IMG/VR virus record: IMGVR_UViG_3300048835_000909
Location: 1 to 22,255 of that record
From: a virus
Reading direction: 5' to 3' (one strand)
Length of the DNA: 22,255 nt
The notes beneath the pieces are model-generated. The model was not told where the DNA came from and did no database searches. It saw nothing but the letters and a program-made list of their open reading frames with translations. The translations under genes and the position numbers were made by a program. Below are positions 14,030 through 21,747 of this stretch, piece by piece (position 1 is the first letter of the stretch; each line of letters starts with the position of its first letter).

Positions 14030-14802
14030 GATACGACGTGCGCACCAACGTCGATGAGCTCATCAAGGACTTCGGCACGATGCAGATGAAGCAGGCACCG
14101 TGGGCGGTGAAGTGGGCCTCCAACGCCGCGGTCGCCGATGCCGCGGACAAGGTGACGCTCCAGATGACTCGCAGCTTCAGCGCGGGCCCGCGCGGCATGC
14201 GGTGGATTCACCGTCATGTGAAGGCGATGAACGTGGGCGCGCGGCTGGCGCGAGAGTACGGTGGCCAGGGCGGGGCGGCACTCGGCATCATTCCGCCGGG
14301 AGGAGCGAAGGTGGCAGCGTGGGAGCGCTACCGCGGATCGCTCGTGGCCACGATGGAGCGCGGTGGTGCGACACCCGGACCACGCCGGTTCGGCGGGGCG
14401 CTCGGCGGCTCCGGGCCGATGAGCGACTTGGGTCGATACCCGATCCCCATCCGGCGGCCTGGGCACCCGGAGCCCTACCCCCGCTCGATGTATCCCATCA
14501 ACCTCGGTCTGTCCGCGCGTACGGGCATCGCCACGCGCACGGTCGGTGGCGCGTTGCGCGGCAAGCGCCGCACCTACCTCGTGCCGATGCTCAACAATCG
14601 CGGCACGTCGATGATCTTCCAGCGGTTCGGCAAGGAGCGCGACGCGACGATGCCGATCTTCTGGGTGCAGCGCGAGACGCGCGTGCCGGCACGCCCCTAC
14701 TTCTTCGACACTGCGCAGCGCTCGATGGCGCAGCGCTTCCCCATCCACTTCGCGCACGCGATGGAACAGGCGCTCTTCGGACGCGGGGCGTACCGTGGGT
14801 GA
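14026..14802 (+). CDS. putative neck or tail-completion protein
   Basis: The 258-residue protein starts at ATG 14026 overlapping the previous stop. The N-terminal helix (VDELIKDFGTMQMKQAPWAV) is followed by a KWASNAAVADAADKVTLQM stretch, and the end reads VPARPYFFDTAQRSMAQRFP. The RPYF...A pattern near the C-terminus is like HK97 gp10-type neck and related minor tail proteins, though this copy is longer than most. A large central segment (100-200) rich in Gly/Pro/Arg is unusual. It lies before the terminase, not after the capsid gene, where such proteins normally are. Function is a moderate-to-weak call. Confidence 0.5.
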   Translation: MRYDVRTNVDELIKDFGTMQMKQAPWAVKWASNAAVADAADKVTLQMTRSFSAGPRGMRWIHRHVKAMNVGARLAREYGGQGGAALGIIPPGGAKVAAWERYRGSLVATMERGGATPGPRRFGGALGGSGPMSDLGRYPIPIRRPGHPEPYPRSMYPINLGLSARTGIATRTVGGALRGKRRTYLVPMLNNRGTSMIFQRFGKERDATMPIFWVQRETRVPARPYFFDTAQRSMAQRFPIHFAHAMEQALFGRGAYRG

Positions 14803-15002
14803 AGTGCTTCGCGTGTCCGCGCACCGTGGCTTCGAGGGGCAGACGCCCCGCGACGGCACGACTGCCGCGTTGGCGGGGGTAGGTACTTCCCGGCATATAA
14901 GCGACGCGGGGTCCGATGACCGCGACATTCATGTGGGTCCGAGCTCACAAATATTCGGCTTCCGTACCCATCGGCCACGCCGTGATGGCGTGATGGCAGC
15001 GG
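14803..15002. other. 200-bp gap before terminase: candidate cos/promoter region
   Basis: No convincing gene is present. The stretch contains AT-rich islands (TATAAG at 14896-14901; ACAAATATTC around 14947-14956), a direct repeat GGGTCCGA (14909-14916 and 14935-14942) and a small hairpin CACGCC-GTGAT-GGCGTG (14976-14992). In lambda, cos lies at exactly this place, just before the small terminase gene. No promoter with both boxes well placed is seen. Confidence 0.4.
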
Positions 15003-15770
15003 GTGGCCGTGGCGACTGAGCTCGCGCCGTCGGAGTTCGCCGCCGCGATCGGCGTGAAGTCGGACGACCTGGCCGCGCTGGAACGCGCCGGCCTGCCGTT
15101 CGTGAATCGGAAGAAGCATGGCCACGCCTATCCGCTGCCGGCGGCCATCAAGTGGTACGTCGAGCACGCGATCGCGACGCGCGTCGGTGGGATCCCGCCG
15201 CGCACCACGCAGAAGGAACTCGCGGCGCTCGTCGGCTACACGCCGCGCACGCTGTCGAATCTCGTCGAGGAAGGCAAGCTCAAGACCGTGGTCGAGAACG
15301 GCCGCCGACTCTATCCGCTCCCGGATTGCGTGCACCAGATCATCGAGCATCGCGAGTCCCAGGCGCGAGGGAAGGCCGGCGAGAAGCTGACCGCGCTCGA
15401 CGAGGCGACACTCCGCGAGAAGCTGGCGAAGGCGGAGTCGGCGGAGCTGACGCTGATGGAGCGGCGCGGCGAGCTGCTCGCCCGGCCGCTGGTCGAGCGC
15501 GCGCTCGCGGACCTGATGCAGGGACTGAAGGCGCAGCTCGTCCAGTTCGCCCCGCGCTATGAGGCCGACCTCATCGGGCTCGACACCCGCGTCAAGGTGC
15601 GCGCCGTGCTCAAGCCGGCGATGCACGCCGAGCTCCTGCGACTCGGCGCCGCCGGCGCCCAGGTCGGCCGCCGGATCCAGATGATCGACGCGACGGTCGA
15701 GCGCGACGAGGACGATGAGTCGAACGCCACCGACACGGAGGAGCCTGATGCTCGTCGCCACGCATCCTGA
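15003..15770 (+). CDS. terS: terminase small subunit (Nu1-like)
   Basis: The 255-residue protein has two helix-turn-helix units: LAPSEFAAAIGVKSDDLAAL at the start, and TQKELAALVGYTPRTLSNLV with KLKTVVENGRRLYPL (about 70-100). A coiled-coil-like region and a conserved ERRGELLARPLVERALADL segment follow, the latter typical of phage DNA-packaging small terminases. It recognises the packaging site and recruits the large subunit. The GTG at 15003 gives the full N-terminal domain. The 3' end overlaps the large subunit gene by 23 nt if that starts at 15748. Confidence 0.85.
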   Translation: MAVATELAPSEFAAAIGVKSDDLAALERAGLPFVNRKKHGHAYPLPAAIKWYVEHAIATRVGGIPPRTTQKELAALVGYTPRTLSNLVEEGKLKTVVENGRRLYPLPDCVHQIIEHRESQARGKAGEKLTALDEATLREKLAKAESAELTLMERRGELLARPLVERALADLMQGLKAQLVQFAPRYEADLIGLDTRVKVRAVLKPAMHAELLRLGAAGAQVGRRIQMIDATVERDEDDESNATDTEEPDARRHAS

Positions 15771-17709
15771 GGCGCAGCGGCTCTTCGGCGTCTCGATCGA
15801 GCAGATGGCGCAACGGATCCTGCAGCCACCGCCGGACCTCAAGCTCAGCGACTGGGCCGAGCAGCATCGGATCCTCGCGAGCCAGGCCTCGGAGAAGGGG
15901 CCCTATAGGCTGTCGCGCGTGCCGTACCTGCGCGAGATCCTGGAGGAGTTCTCGAATCCCGAAGTCCGCGAGATGGTGATCCTCAAGTCGGCGCGCCTCG
16001 GCGTGACCGACGGCGTGATCAACAACGGCGTGGGCTACTGCATCGACCAGGACCCGGGCAACATCCTCGTCGTCTGGCCGACGAAGGAGGACGCGCAGGA
16101 GTGGTCGAAGGAGACGCTCCCCGAGCTCTTCGAGCTGACGACCTGCCTGCGTGGCAAGGTGGCGGACGCCGAGCTGCGGAGCAGCGACAACACGATCCTG
16201 CACAAGCGCTTCGCCGGCGGCTTCCTCACGGCGATCGGCTCCAACAGCCCGCGCGCGCTGCGCCGACGCAATGCGCGCTACGTGTTCGTGGACGAGTACG
16301 ACGCCCTCGACGAGAAGGCCTCCTCGCAGGAGGGCGACGTGGGCCGGCGCGCGGCGCGACGCGCGGACGCGAGCCCGGACGCGAAGATCGTCTTCACCGG
16401 ATCGCCGCGCGGCCGCCGCAGCCGGATCATCCGCGACTACCTCAGCTCCGACCAGCGTGAGTACTTCGTGCCGTGCCCGCACTGCAACCACCTGCAGCCG
16501 CTGACGTGGGACCGCGTACAGTGGGAGAAGAAGAAGGATCCGAAGACGGGCAAGACGATCGAGCACTTCCCGCAGACGGCGCACTATCTCTGCCGCAGCT
16601 GCGAGACGCCGATCCGCGAGGGGCGCGAGAAGCGCACGATGATCGAGCGCGGCGAGTGGATCGCGAAGAAGCCGGGCGCGAGCGTGCGCGGATGGAAGAT
16701 CACCACGCTCTATTCGCTCTTCGTGACGTGGGGGGCACTCGCCGAGCAGCGGATCAAGGCGAAGCGCGCGCTGCAGTCGGGCGACGCGGACCTGATGGTG
16801 GAGTTCTACCAGCAGGTGCTCGCGGAGTACTTCGAGGCGCAGCTCGACAAGCCGGACACCGCGGCCCTGGCGGCGCGCCGCGAGACCTACGCGGCCCCGG
16901 TGCCCGCCGGCGTCGGGGTGCTGACGGCTGCGGTCGACGTGCAGGACGATCGCATCGAGCTGCTGGTGAAGGGGTGGGGCGTCGGGCAGGAGTCGTGGGA
17001 CATCGCGCACCATCGCATCTATGGCGATCCGGAGCAGCCCGACGTGTGGCGCCGCCTGGACCTGCTGCTCTTCAAGCCGTTCGCGCACGAGCTTGGCGGC
17101 GAGCTCCGCGTGCGCTGCACGCTCGTCGACTCGGGGCACAAGGCCGAGACGGTCTACAAGTACACGCAGCGTCGGCGCGCGCTCGGCGTGTGGCCGGTGA
17201 AGGGCGAGCCGACGAAGCGTGGTCGCCCGCTCCTCGCGATGTCGAAGGCCGCCGCGGTAAAGGACCGACTCTGGCTCGTCGACGAGGCGCGGCTCAAGAT
17301 GACGATCCTGCGCCGGCTGCGGATCGAACTGCCACCTGGCGCGACCGGTGCCGCAGGCTACATCCACTTCCCGGCGGCACAGAACGACGGGCTCGACGAC
17401 GACTACCTGAGCCAGTTCGAGAACGAGGTGATGGTGCCGAAGCAGCGGCCCGATGGCACGACATCGTTCGAGTGGAAGACGCTGGGCCCGAACGAGGCAA
17501 TCGACCTGCAGAAGTACGCGCTCGCGGCGCTGCACGTGCTCGGCGATGCGGTGGTCAACAACCTCGGCCACTGGGTGGAGCGCGCGGCCGGCGCCGGGCG
17601 CGTGGCCGGCGGACCACGCGCGGCGCGCGCCGTGCAGGAGACGACCGCGGCGCAGGCAACGCCGAAGAAGAAGCCCCGGAGCCGGATCCGGCACCGGGGG
17701 ATCGATTGA
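15748..17709 (+). CDS. terL: terminase large subunit, GpA family (lambda A-like)
   Basis: The 653-residue protein is the packaging ATPase/nuclease. It opens with SIEQMAQRILQPPPDLKLSD and has a deviant Walker A K80-SARLGVTD, like the KSARVGYSK of lambda gpA. Walker B is YVFVDEYDA (D182, E183). A zinc-binding pair set follows (C243/C246, C282/C285; CPHCNHLQPL ... CRSCETPI), a GpA feature. The RNase H-like nuclease domain begins at AAVDVQDDRIEL (D397). The tail is basic (KKKPRSRIRHRG). I chose ATG 15748 because GGAGGAG lies 5 nt upstream; an alternative ATG at 15715 adds 11 residues. Its stop overlaps a TTG start for a regulatory gene, not gpW as in lambda. Confidence 0.95.
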   Translation: MLVATHPEAQRLFGVSIEQMAQRILQPPPDLKLSDWAEQHRILASQASEKGPYRLSRVPYLREILEEFSNPEVREMVILKSARLGVTDGVINNGVGYCIDQDPGNILVVWPTKEDAQEWSKETLPELFELTTCLRGKVADAELRSSDNTILHKRFAGGFLTAIGSNSPRALRRRNARYVFVDEYDALDEKASSQEGDVGRRAARRADASPDAKIVFTGSPRGRRSRIIRDYLSSDQREYFVPCPHCNHLQPLTWDRVQWEKKKDPKTGKTIEHFPQTAHYLCRSCETPIREGREKRTMIERGEWIAKKPGASVRGWKITTLYSLFVTWGALAEQRIKAKRALQSGDADLMVEFYQQVLAEYFEAQLDKPDTAALAARRETYAAPVPAGVGVLTAAVDVQDDRIELLVKGWGVGQESWDIAHHRIYGDPEQPDVWRRLDLLLFKPFAHELGGELRVRCTLVDSGHKAETVYKYTQRRRALGVWPVKGEPTKRGRPLLAMSKAAAVKDRLWLVDEARLKMTILRRLRIELPPGATGAAGYIHFPAAQNDGLDDDYLSQFENEVMVPKQRPDGTTSFEWKTLGPNEAIDLQKYALAALHVLGDAVVNNLGHWVERAAGAGRVAGGPRAARAVQETTAAQATPKKKPRSRIRHRGID

Positions 17710-18044
17710 CCCTCGGTCATCCCCTCGTCGACGCCGCGCTCGCGGATCTGCGGCTCACGCCGGTCGACCTGAACGTGTTCCGCGTGCTCTGGGGTCAGCT
17801 CGACTTCGAGCGGTTCGTCGAGAAGAAGTCCGACGTGCTTGGCATCGAAGTCGGGTGCAATCCGAGCTATGCGGCCGCCTCGCTACGGAAACTGGTGGAG
17901 TTTGGCTACATCGAGGCGGGTGATCGTGCCGAGAAGGGCGTTGGTACATATCGACTTCCGCGCGCGCTGCCTCTGGTTGTGACTACTTTCACACGGTCTG
18001 TCGCACCGCGCAGAACGCGCCGCCAAGTGCGGGACTCTCTATAG
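17706..18044 (+). CDS. small winged-helix DNA-binding protein between terL and gpW
   Basis: The 112-residue protein begins at TTG 17706, overlapping the terL stop (TTGA); the rare start suggests low production. Its core is a winged helix: LTPVDLNVFRVLWGQLDFER, then NPSYAAASLRKLVEFGYI and the wing GVGTYRLPRALP. The C-terminal 30 residues are basic (RSVAPRRTRRQVRDSL) and include the sequence LVVTTFTRS, which is encoded by the first copy of a 26-bp repeat (17972-17997). Lambda has no regulator between A and W. The protein might bind the repeated dyad and autoregulate or control the head genes. The fold is a fair call; the role is inferred. Confidence 0.65.
   Translation: MTLGHPLVDAALADLRLTPVDLNVFRVLWGQLDFERFVEKKSDVLGIEVGCNPSYAAASLRKLVEFGYIEAGDRAEKGVGTYRLPRALPLVVTTFTRSVAPRRTRRQVRDSL
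17972..17997. promoter_or_regulatory. 26-bp repeat with CRP-type dyad, copy 1
   Basis: Contains TGTGA-CTACTT-TCACA, a perfect 5-bp inverted repeat with a 6-bp centre, the form of CRP/FNR-family sites. The full 26 bp recur exactly at 18088-18113, while flanks differ. This copy lies inside the 3' end of the winged-helix gene. Confidence 0.6.
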
Positions 18045-18195
18045 ATGCGAAACGCCGGAAACTGACGCGCGCGCAGCGGGTGCGACGTCTGGTTGTGACT
18101 ACTTTCACACGGTTCGCTGGTAGAGACTCTTGTTCGCGTCCGCCCGCTAGACGACCCTGCGCCCTGTTCGATGAGCCCACGCTCTCCGAGGCGCG
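18045..18195. other. intergenic region before gpW, carrying repeat copy 2
   Basis: The 151-bp gap is unusual inside a packaging operon that otherwise overlaps gene by gene. It holds the second 26-bp repeat and no clear gene. A TGGTAGAGA (extended -10-like) lies just after the repeat, but no good -35 is found. GAGG (18188-18191) is the likely ribosome site of the next gene. Confidence 0.55.
18088..18113. promoter_or_regulatory. 26-bp repeat with CRP-type dyad, copy 2
   Basis: Exact second copy of 17972-17997, centred about 96 nt before the gpW-like start. The copies are 116 bp apart, i.e. about eleven helical turns, which would allow a regulator to bridge them. Confidence 0.6.
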
Positions 18196-18411
18196 ATGTC
18201 ACTCGAAATCAAGCAGGCGCAGCTCGCATCGGTCCGGTCCGCGATCAACACGATCGAGACCGGCGCGCAGTCCGTCACGGTGCTCGGTCGCAATTACACG
18301 CGCGCCACGCTGCAGAGCCTGTACGACCGCGAGCGCCAGCTGGAGCAGGACATCGCCCGGCTTGAGCGTGGCGGATCCCGGATGCGGCTCGGGGTGCCGA
18401 CGTCGCGATGA
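18196..18411 (+). CDS. gpW-like head-tail connector protein
   Basis: The 71-residue protein matches the small lambda gpW/connector type: an N-terminal helix (LEIKQAQLASVRSAINTIE), a short strand region (QSVTVLGRNYT), and a C-terminal helix (RATLQSLYDRERQLEQDIAR). It stabilises the filled head and joins it to the tail. Its position immediately before the portal gene, with a 4-nt overlap, is the lambda arrangement (W then B). The start is ATG 18196 with GAGG upstream. Confidence 0.8.
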   Translation: MSLEIKQAQLASVRSAINTIETGAQSVTVLGRNYTRATLQSLYDRERQLEQDIARLERGGSRMRLGVPTSR

Positions 18412-20099
18412 TCGACGGCTTCCAGCCCACCTCGCTCTCGCCGCGCCGCGCGCGCGGCGCCGCCGGCATCTACCGCATCGGCGGCGGCTTCGAGGGTGCG
18501 AGCGGAAACCGCCGCGCCACGCAGGACTGGCCGATCCTTGATGGCGGGCCGAACACCGACACGCTCGGCGACCTGCCCGCGCTCCGGGCCCGCTCACTCG
18601 ACCTTGAACGCAATGCGCCGCTCGCGACCGGTGCCTTCAACACGCAGCTCCGCGACGTGCTCGGCGACGGCCTCGTGCCGAAGCCGCGGCTCGACCGCGA
18701 GTATCTGGGCCTGAGCTCCGAGGACGCGGCCGCGTGGTCGCGCCATGCGATGCGCATCTGGTGGCAGCACGCCGGCTCGACGCGCCTCGACATCGCGGGC
18801 CGCCTGCACTTCTCCGAGCTGCAGCGCCAGGCGCTCTTCTCGGCGCTCTCGGGCGGCGACGCCTTCGCGCTCTTCCGGTACCGCGTGGATCCGGGCGACC
18901 TGCTCGGCACCAAGGTCCAGCTGCTGGAGGCCAATCGCTGCTCCCAGCCCGACACGAAGGTGGAGACCGTGCTCTTCCGCGACGGCGTGGAAGTCACCAC
19001 GGACGGCGTCGTCCAGCGGTACTGGTTCTCCAACCGGCACCCGAACGAGCGCTATCTCGTCCCCGGTGGGATCCTCACGTGGGAATCGACGCCGGCGCGC
19101 GATGCGTCCGGCTATCCGCTCGTGCTGCAGCTCATCGACCAGAAGCGGCCGGGACAGCTGCGCGGGATCCCGTACCTCGCGCCCGTCATCGAGACGCTGA
19201 AGAACCTCACACGCTTCAGCGAGGCCGAGCTGATGGCGGCCGTCGTGAGCTCGATGTTCACGGTGTTCATCAAGGGCGGCTTCGCTCCCGGACTCGCCGA
19301 GCTCGATGCCGACGATCCGTCGCCGAAGGGACAGATCAAGCTCGGGACCGGCGCGGTCGTCGACCTCGGTGCGGAGGAGTCCGTCGAGTTCGCGAACCCG
19401 ATGCGCCCGAACTCGCAGTTCGAGCCCTTCTTCCAAGCGATGTGCGAGCAGCTCGGCTCGGCGCTGGAGATCCCGCGCGAGCAGCTGGTCAACTCCTTCC
19501 AGGCCTCCTACTCGGCCAGCCGCGCTGCGTTGCTCAACGCGTGGCGCGCCGTCCGCACGCGCCGCAGCTGGTTCGTGAACCAGTTCTGCCAGCCGATCTA
19601 CGCGCGCGTCATCCGCGAGGCGATCGCGCGCGACCTGCTGTCGGCACCGGGGTTCCTGGATGATCCGATCGCACAGGCCGCGTGGCTGGGCTGCGAGTGG
19701 ACCGGTCCGTCGATGCCGGAGATCGATCCGGTCAAGGCGGTGGTCGCGGCCGGCATGCGCGTGAAGGAAGGCTTCTCGACGCGCGAGCGCGAGTCGGCCG
19801 AGCTCACGAGCTCCGACTACGACGAGAACTTCGAGCAGCGCGTGGTCGAGGAGACGCGCCGCCGCGCGGCCGGGCTCGACGTCGAGGATTCGGCGGAGCG
19901 TGGGCGCGTCGAGCCGATCGAGCCCGAGCAGCCCGGCGAGCCCGGAGGCGAGGGGTCTGACACCGACGACGAGCAGTCGCCGGCGCGGCGCGCACGCCGG
20001 GGCCGCCGCGCGGCCAGTGCGGTGCGGCACGCGCACGAAGAGACCGTCAGCCGCGCGTTCGCGCACGCCCCCGACTCCGACCTGGAGACCGTCTCGTGA
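18408..20099 (+). CDS. portal protein, lambda gpB family
   Basis: The 563-residue protein is a lambda-type portal. It has LDLERNAPLATGAFNTQLRD, WWQHAGSTRLDIAGRLHFSE, SGGDAFALFRYRVDPGDLLG and YLVPGGILTWESTPARD in the family order. The conserved ALEIPREQLVNSFQASYSAS and RAALLNAWRAVRTRRSWFV segments follow. The portal is a dodecameric ring at one head vertex through which DNA is packaged. The tail (about 470-563) is acidic then Arg-rich (ARRARRGRRAAS), and variable in the family. The length agrees with lambda B (533). The start overlaps the gpW stop, and the stop overlaps the protease GTG. Confidence 0.95.
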   Translation: MIDGFQPTSLSPRRARGAAGIYRIGGGFEGASGNRRATQDWPILDGGPNTDTLGDLPALRARSLDLERNAPLATGAFNTQLRDVLGDGLVPKPRLDREYLGLSSEDAAAWSRHAMRIWWQHAGSTRLDIAGRLHFSELQRQALFSALSGGDAFALFRYRVDPGDLLGTKVQLLEANRCSQPDTKVETVLFRDGVEVTTDGVVQRYWFSNRHPNERYLVPGGILTWESTPARDASGYPLVLQLIDQKRPGQLRGIPYLAPVIETLKNLTRFSEAELMAAVVSSMFTVFIKGGFAPGLAELDADDPSPKGQIKLGTGAVVDLGAEESVEFANPMRPNSQFEPFFQAMCEQLGSALEIPREQLVNSFQASYSASRAALLNAWRAVRTRRSWFVNQFCQPIYARVIREAIARDLLSAPGFLDDPIAQAAWLGCEWTGPSMPEIDPVKAVVAAGMRVKEGFSTRERESAELTSSDYDENFEQRVVEETRRRAAGLDVEDSAERGRVEPIEPEQPGEPGGEGSDTDDEQSPARRARRGRRAASAVRHAHEETVSRAFAHAPDSDLETVS

Positions 20100-21709
20100 G
20101 TGACCGACCGGCATTGAAGGTGCTGCAGCTCCTCACCTCGACGCGGTGGGCCATCACGCGCGAGGCGCTGGAGCGCATGGTTGCCATCGCGGAGCGCGAC
20201 ATCGACCGCCTGATGGCGATGCTGGAGTCGCGCGCGTCGGCCGTCGGCACGATGACGCCGCGCGCCGGCGAGGATGATGACGACGGCGTCGATCTTCTGG
20301 CGGCGCCCGAGGATGCGCCGCGCCGCTGGGCGTTGCTCTCGCGTCCCGCCACCTCGCACGCGCAGAGCGAGACGCTCGGCGTGCGCGACGGCGTGGCCAT
20401 CGTCTCCGTCGTCGGTCCGCTCTGCCGCTACGCCTCGTTCTTCCAGGAGATCTGCGGCATGTCGAGCTATCAGCTCATCGCCGAGGACTTCCGGATTGCG
20501 ATGGATGATCCGGCGGTGCGCGCGGTGATGGTGCACCTCGACTCCCCCGGCGGCGAGACCAACGGCTGCGCCGAGCTCGCGGCCATGATCCACGCGCGCC
20601 GCGGCGAGAAGCCGATCGTCGCGATGGTCTCCGATGGCGCCGCGAGCGCCGCCTACTGGATCGCGGCGGCGTGCGACGAGATCGTCGTGTCGCCGTCTGC
20701 CTATGTGGGCTCGATCGGCGTCTACTTCGAGATCCACGACTTCAGTGCGGCCGAGGCCGCGGCCGGCATCAAGCGCTGGCGGATCGTGAGCTCGGTCTCG
20801 CCCAACAAGGTGCCCGATCCTGCGGACGCGGCCGGCAAGGCGGTGCTGCAGCGCGAGGTCGACGAGTTCGCCGACGCATTTGTCGAGGCCGCCGCGTCGT
20901 ATCGCGGCATGACGGTCGAGGCACTCATCGGCGCCGGCGACGGCGGCGCGGTCAGCATCGGGCGTCACGCCGTCGCCAGCGGTCTCGCGGACCGCGTGTC
21001 CACCACGGAAGCAATGCTGGCCGAGCTCGCGGTTCGCGCGACGACGCCGTCCACCACGCCGCGCGGTGCGCGCGGCGCAGCCCAGGAGAGCGCAATGCCC
21101 AAGCAGCAGAAGCCCGCCGTGCCCGTCGCCAGTGCGTCCGACGATCCCTCGAAGGACAAGGACGAGGAGGCGCGCCGCGCCGAGGAGAAGGAGAAGGAAG
21201 AGGAAGCGGCGCGCCGCGCCGCCGAGAACGGCGACGGGCCCGCGGACGACGAGCAGGACGAGGCCGAGGCCGAGTACGACGAGGATGAGGACGAGGCCGA
21301 GGCCGAGGAAGAGACCGACGAGGAGAAGAAGGCGACGCGCGCGTTTGCGGCCCGTCACTCCGCGATGGTGAAGCGCATCCGACGCAACGCCCGCATCGGC
21401 GCGCGGAAGGCCGAGCGCGCGCGCGTCGCGGCCGTGATCGCGCTCGCGCCCAAGGCGATCGCGCCGGCGCTGCGCTCGGCGCTCGAATCCGGCCAGAGCG
21501 AGGGCGAGGCCGCGAAGGCGTTCCTCCAGGCCAGCCAGAAGTCCGGCACCACGGTGCTGGCCGCGATGGCCGGTGCCGAGGCGACGCTCGTCGCGCCGGT
21601 GCACGGCGATGGCACGCCGACCGCCGAGAAGGAAGGCGCCGCGACGATCTCGCTCCTCGAACAGCACAGCCCGAAGCAGCGGCGGCGCGCGGACGCCCGC
21701 CTCAACTGA
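20096..21709 (+). CDS. S49-family head maturation protease (lambda gpC-like) with scaffold region
   Basis: The 537-residue protein has an N-terminal SppA-type S49 domain (about 90-320): VMVHLDSPGGETNGCAELAA, then the nucleophile region MVSDGAASAAYWIAAACDEI with S184, and SPNK with candidate K238. The C-terminal region (after about 334) is highly charged (EEEAARRAAENGDGPADDEQ; EAEEETDEEKKATR) and then helical, as expected of a fused scaffold. The GTG at 20096 overlaps the portal stop. As in lambda C/Nu3, the protease domain should cleave the scaffold and other head proteins during capsid maturation. Confidence 0.9.
   Translation: MSDRPALKVLQLLTSTRWAITREALERMVAIAERDIDRLMAMLESRASAVGTMTPRAGEDDDDGVDLLAAPEDAPRRWALLSRPATSHAQSETLGVRDGVAIVSVVGPLCRYASFFQEICGMSSYQLIAEDFRIAMDDPAVRAVMVHLDSPGGETNGCAELAAMIHARRGEKPIVAMVSDGAASAAYWIAAACDEIVVSPSAYVGSIGVYFEIHDFSAAEAAAGIKRWRIVSSVSPNKVPDPADAAGKAVLQREVDEFADAFVEAAASYRGMTVEALIGAGDGGAVSIGRHAVASGLADRVSTTEAMLAELAVRATTPSTTPRGARGAAQESAMPKQQKPAVPVASASDDPSKDKDEEARRAEEKEKEEEAARRAAENGDGPADDEQDEAEAEYDEDEDEAEAEEETDEEKKATRAFAARHSAMVKRIRRNARIGARKAERARVAAVIALAPKAIAPALRSALESGQSEGEAAKAFLQASQKSGTTVLAAMAGAEATLVAPVHGDGTPTAEKEGAATISLLEQHSPKQRRRADARLN
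21095..21709 (+). CDS. nested in-frame scaffold protein (Nu3-like)
   Basis: Inside the protease gene an in-frame ATG at 21095 follows AGGAG (21084-21088) by 6 nt, an ideal ribosome-binding site. It would yield a 204-residue protein beginning MPKQQKPAVPVAS and containing the acidic and helical scaffold region only. Lambda makes Nu3 in this way from within gene C. The start lies exactly at the junction between the protease domain and the scaffold, which strongly supports it. Confidence 0.7.
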   Translation: MPKQQKPAVPVASASDDPSKDKDEEARRAEEKEKEEEAARRAAENGDGPADDEQDEAEAEYDEDEDEAEAEEETDEEKKATRAFAARHSAMVKRIRRNARIGARKAERARVAAVIALAPKAIAPALRSALESGQSEGEAAKAFLQASQKSGTTVLAAMAGAEATLVAPVHGDGTPTAEKEGAATISLLEQHSPKQRRRADARLN

Positions 21710-21747
21710 CCGCACCCACCCGTCACGTCCACCCGGAGTAGCCTCGT

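Noticed and set aside
14883-14890. GTACTTCC, the reverse complement of GGAAGTAC in the switch region (1103-1110), as a possible second operator.
   Set aside because: An 8-bp match is expected about once by chance in a window of this size and the flanks do not agree.
14795-15019. A 74-codon frame before the small terminase.
   Set aside because: It overlaps the previous gene's 3' end, has poor composition and no ribosome site; the stretch is better read as non-coding.
15610-17694. A very long open frame on the minus strand opposite terL, and similar ones opposite parB (4858-6384), portal (18594-20114) and protease (19817-21715).
   Set aside because: They are Arg/His/Leu-rich antisense shadows caused by high GC and codon bias, with no domain and fully opposite genes of clear function.
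18114-18170. On the minus strand, TCGTCTAGCGGGCGGACGCG looks like the D-arm region of a tRNA-Glu.
   Set aside because: No matching acceptor stem, anticodon arm or T arm follows; the sequence runs into the 26-bp repeat. At most a fragment or chance.
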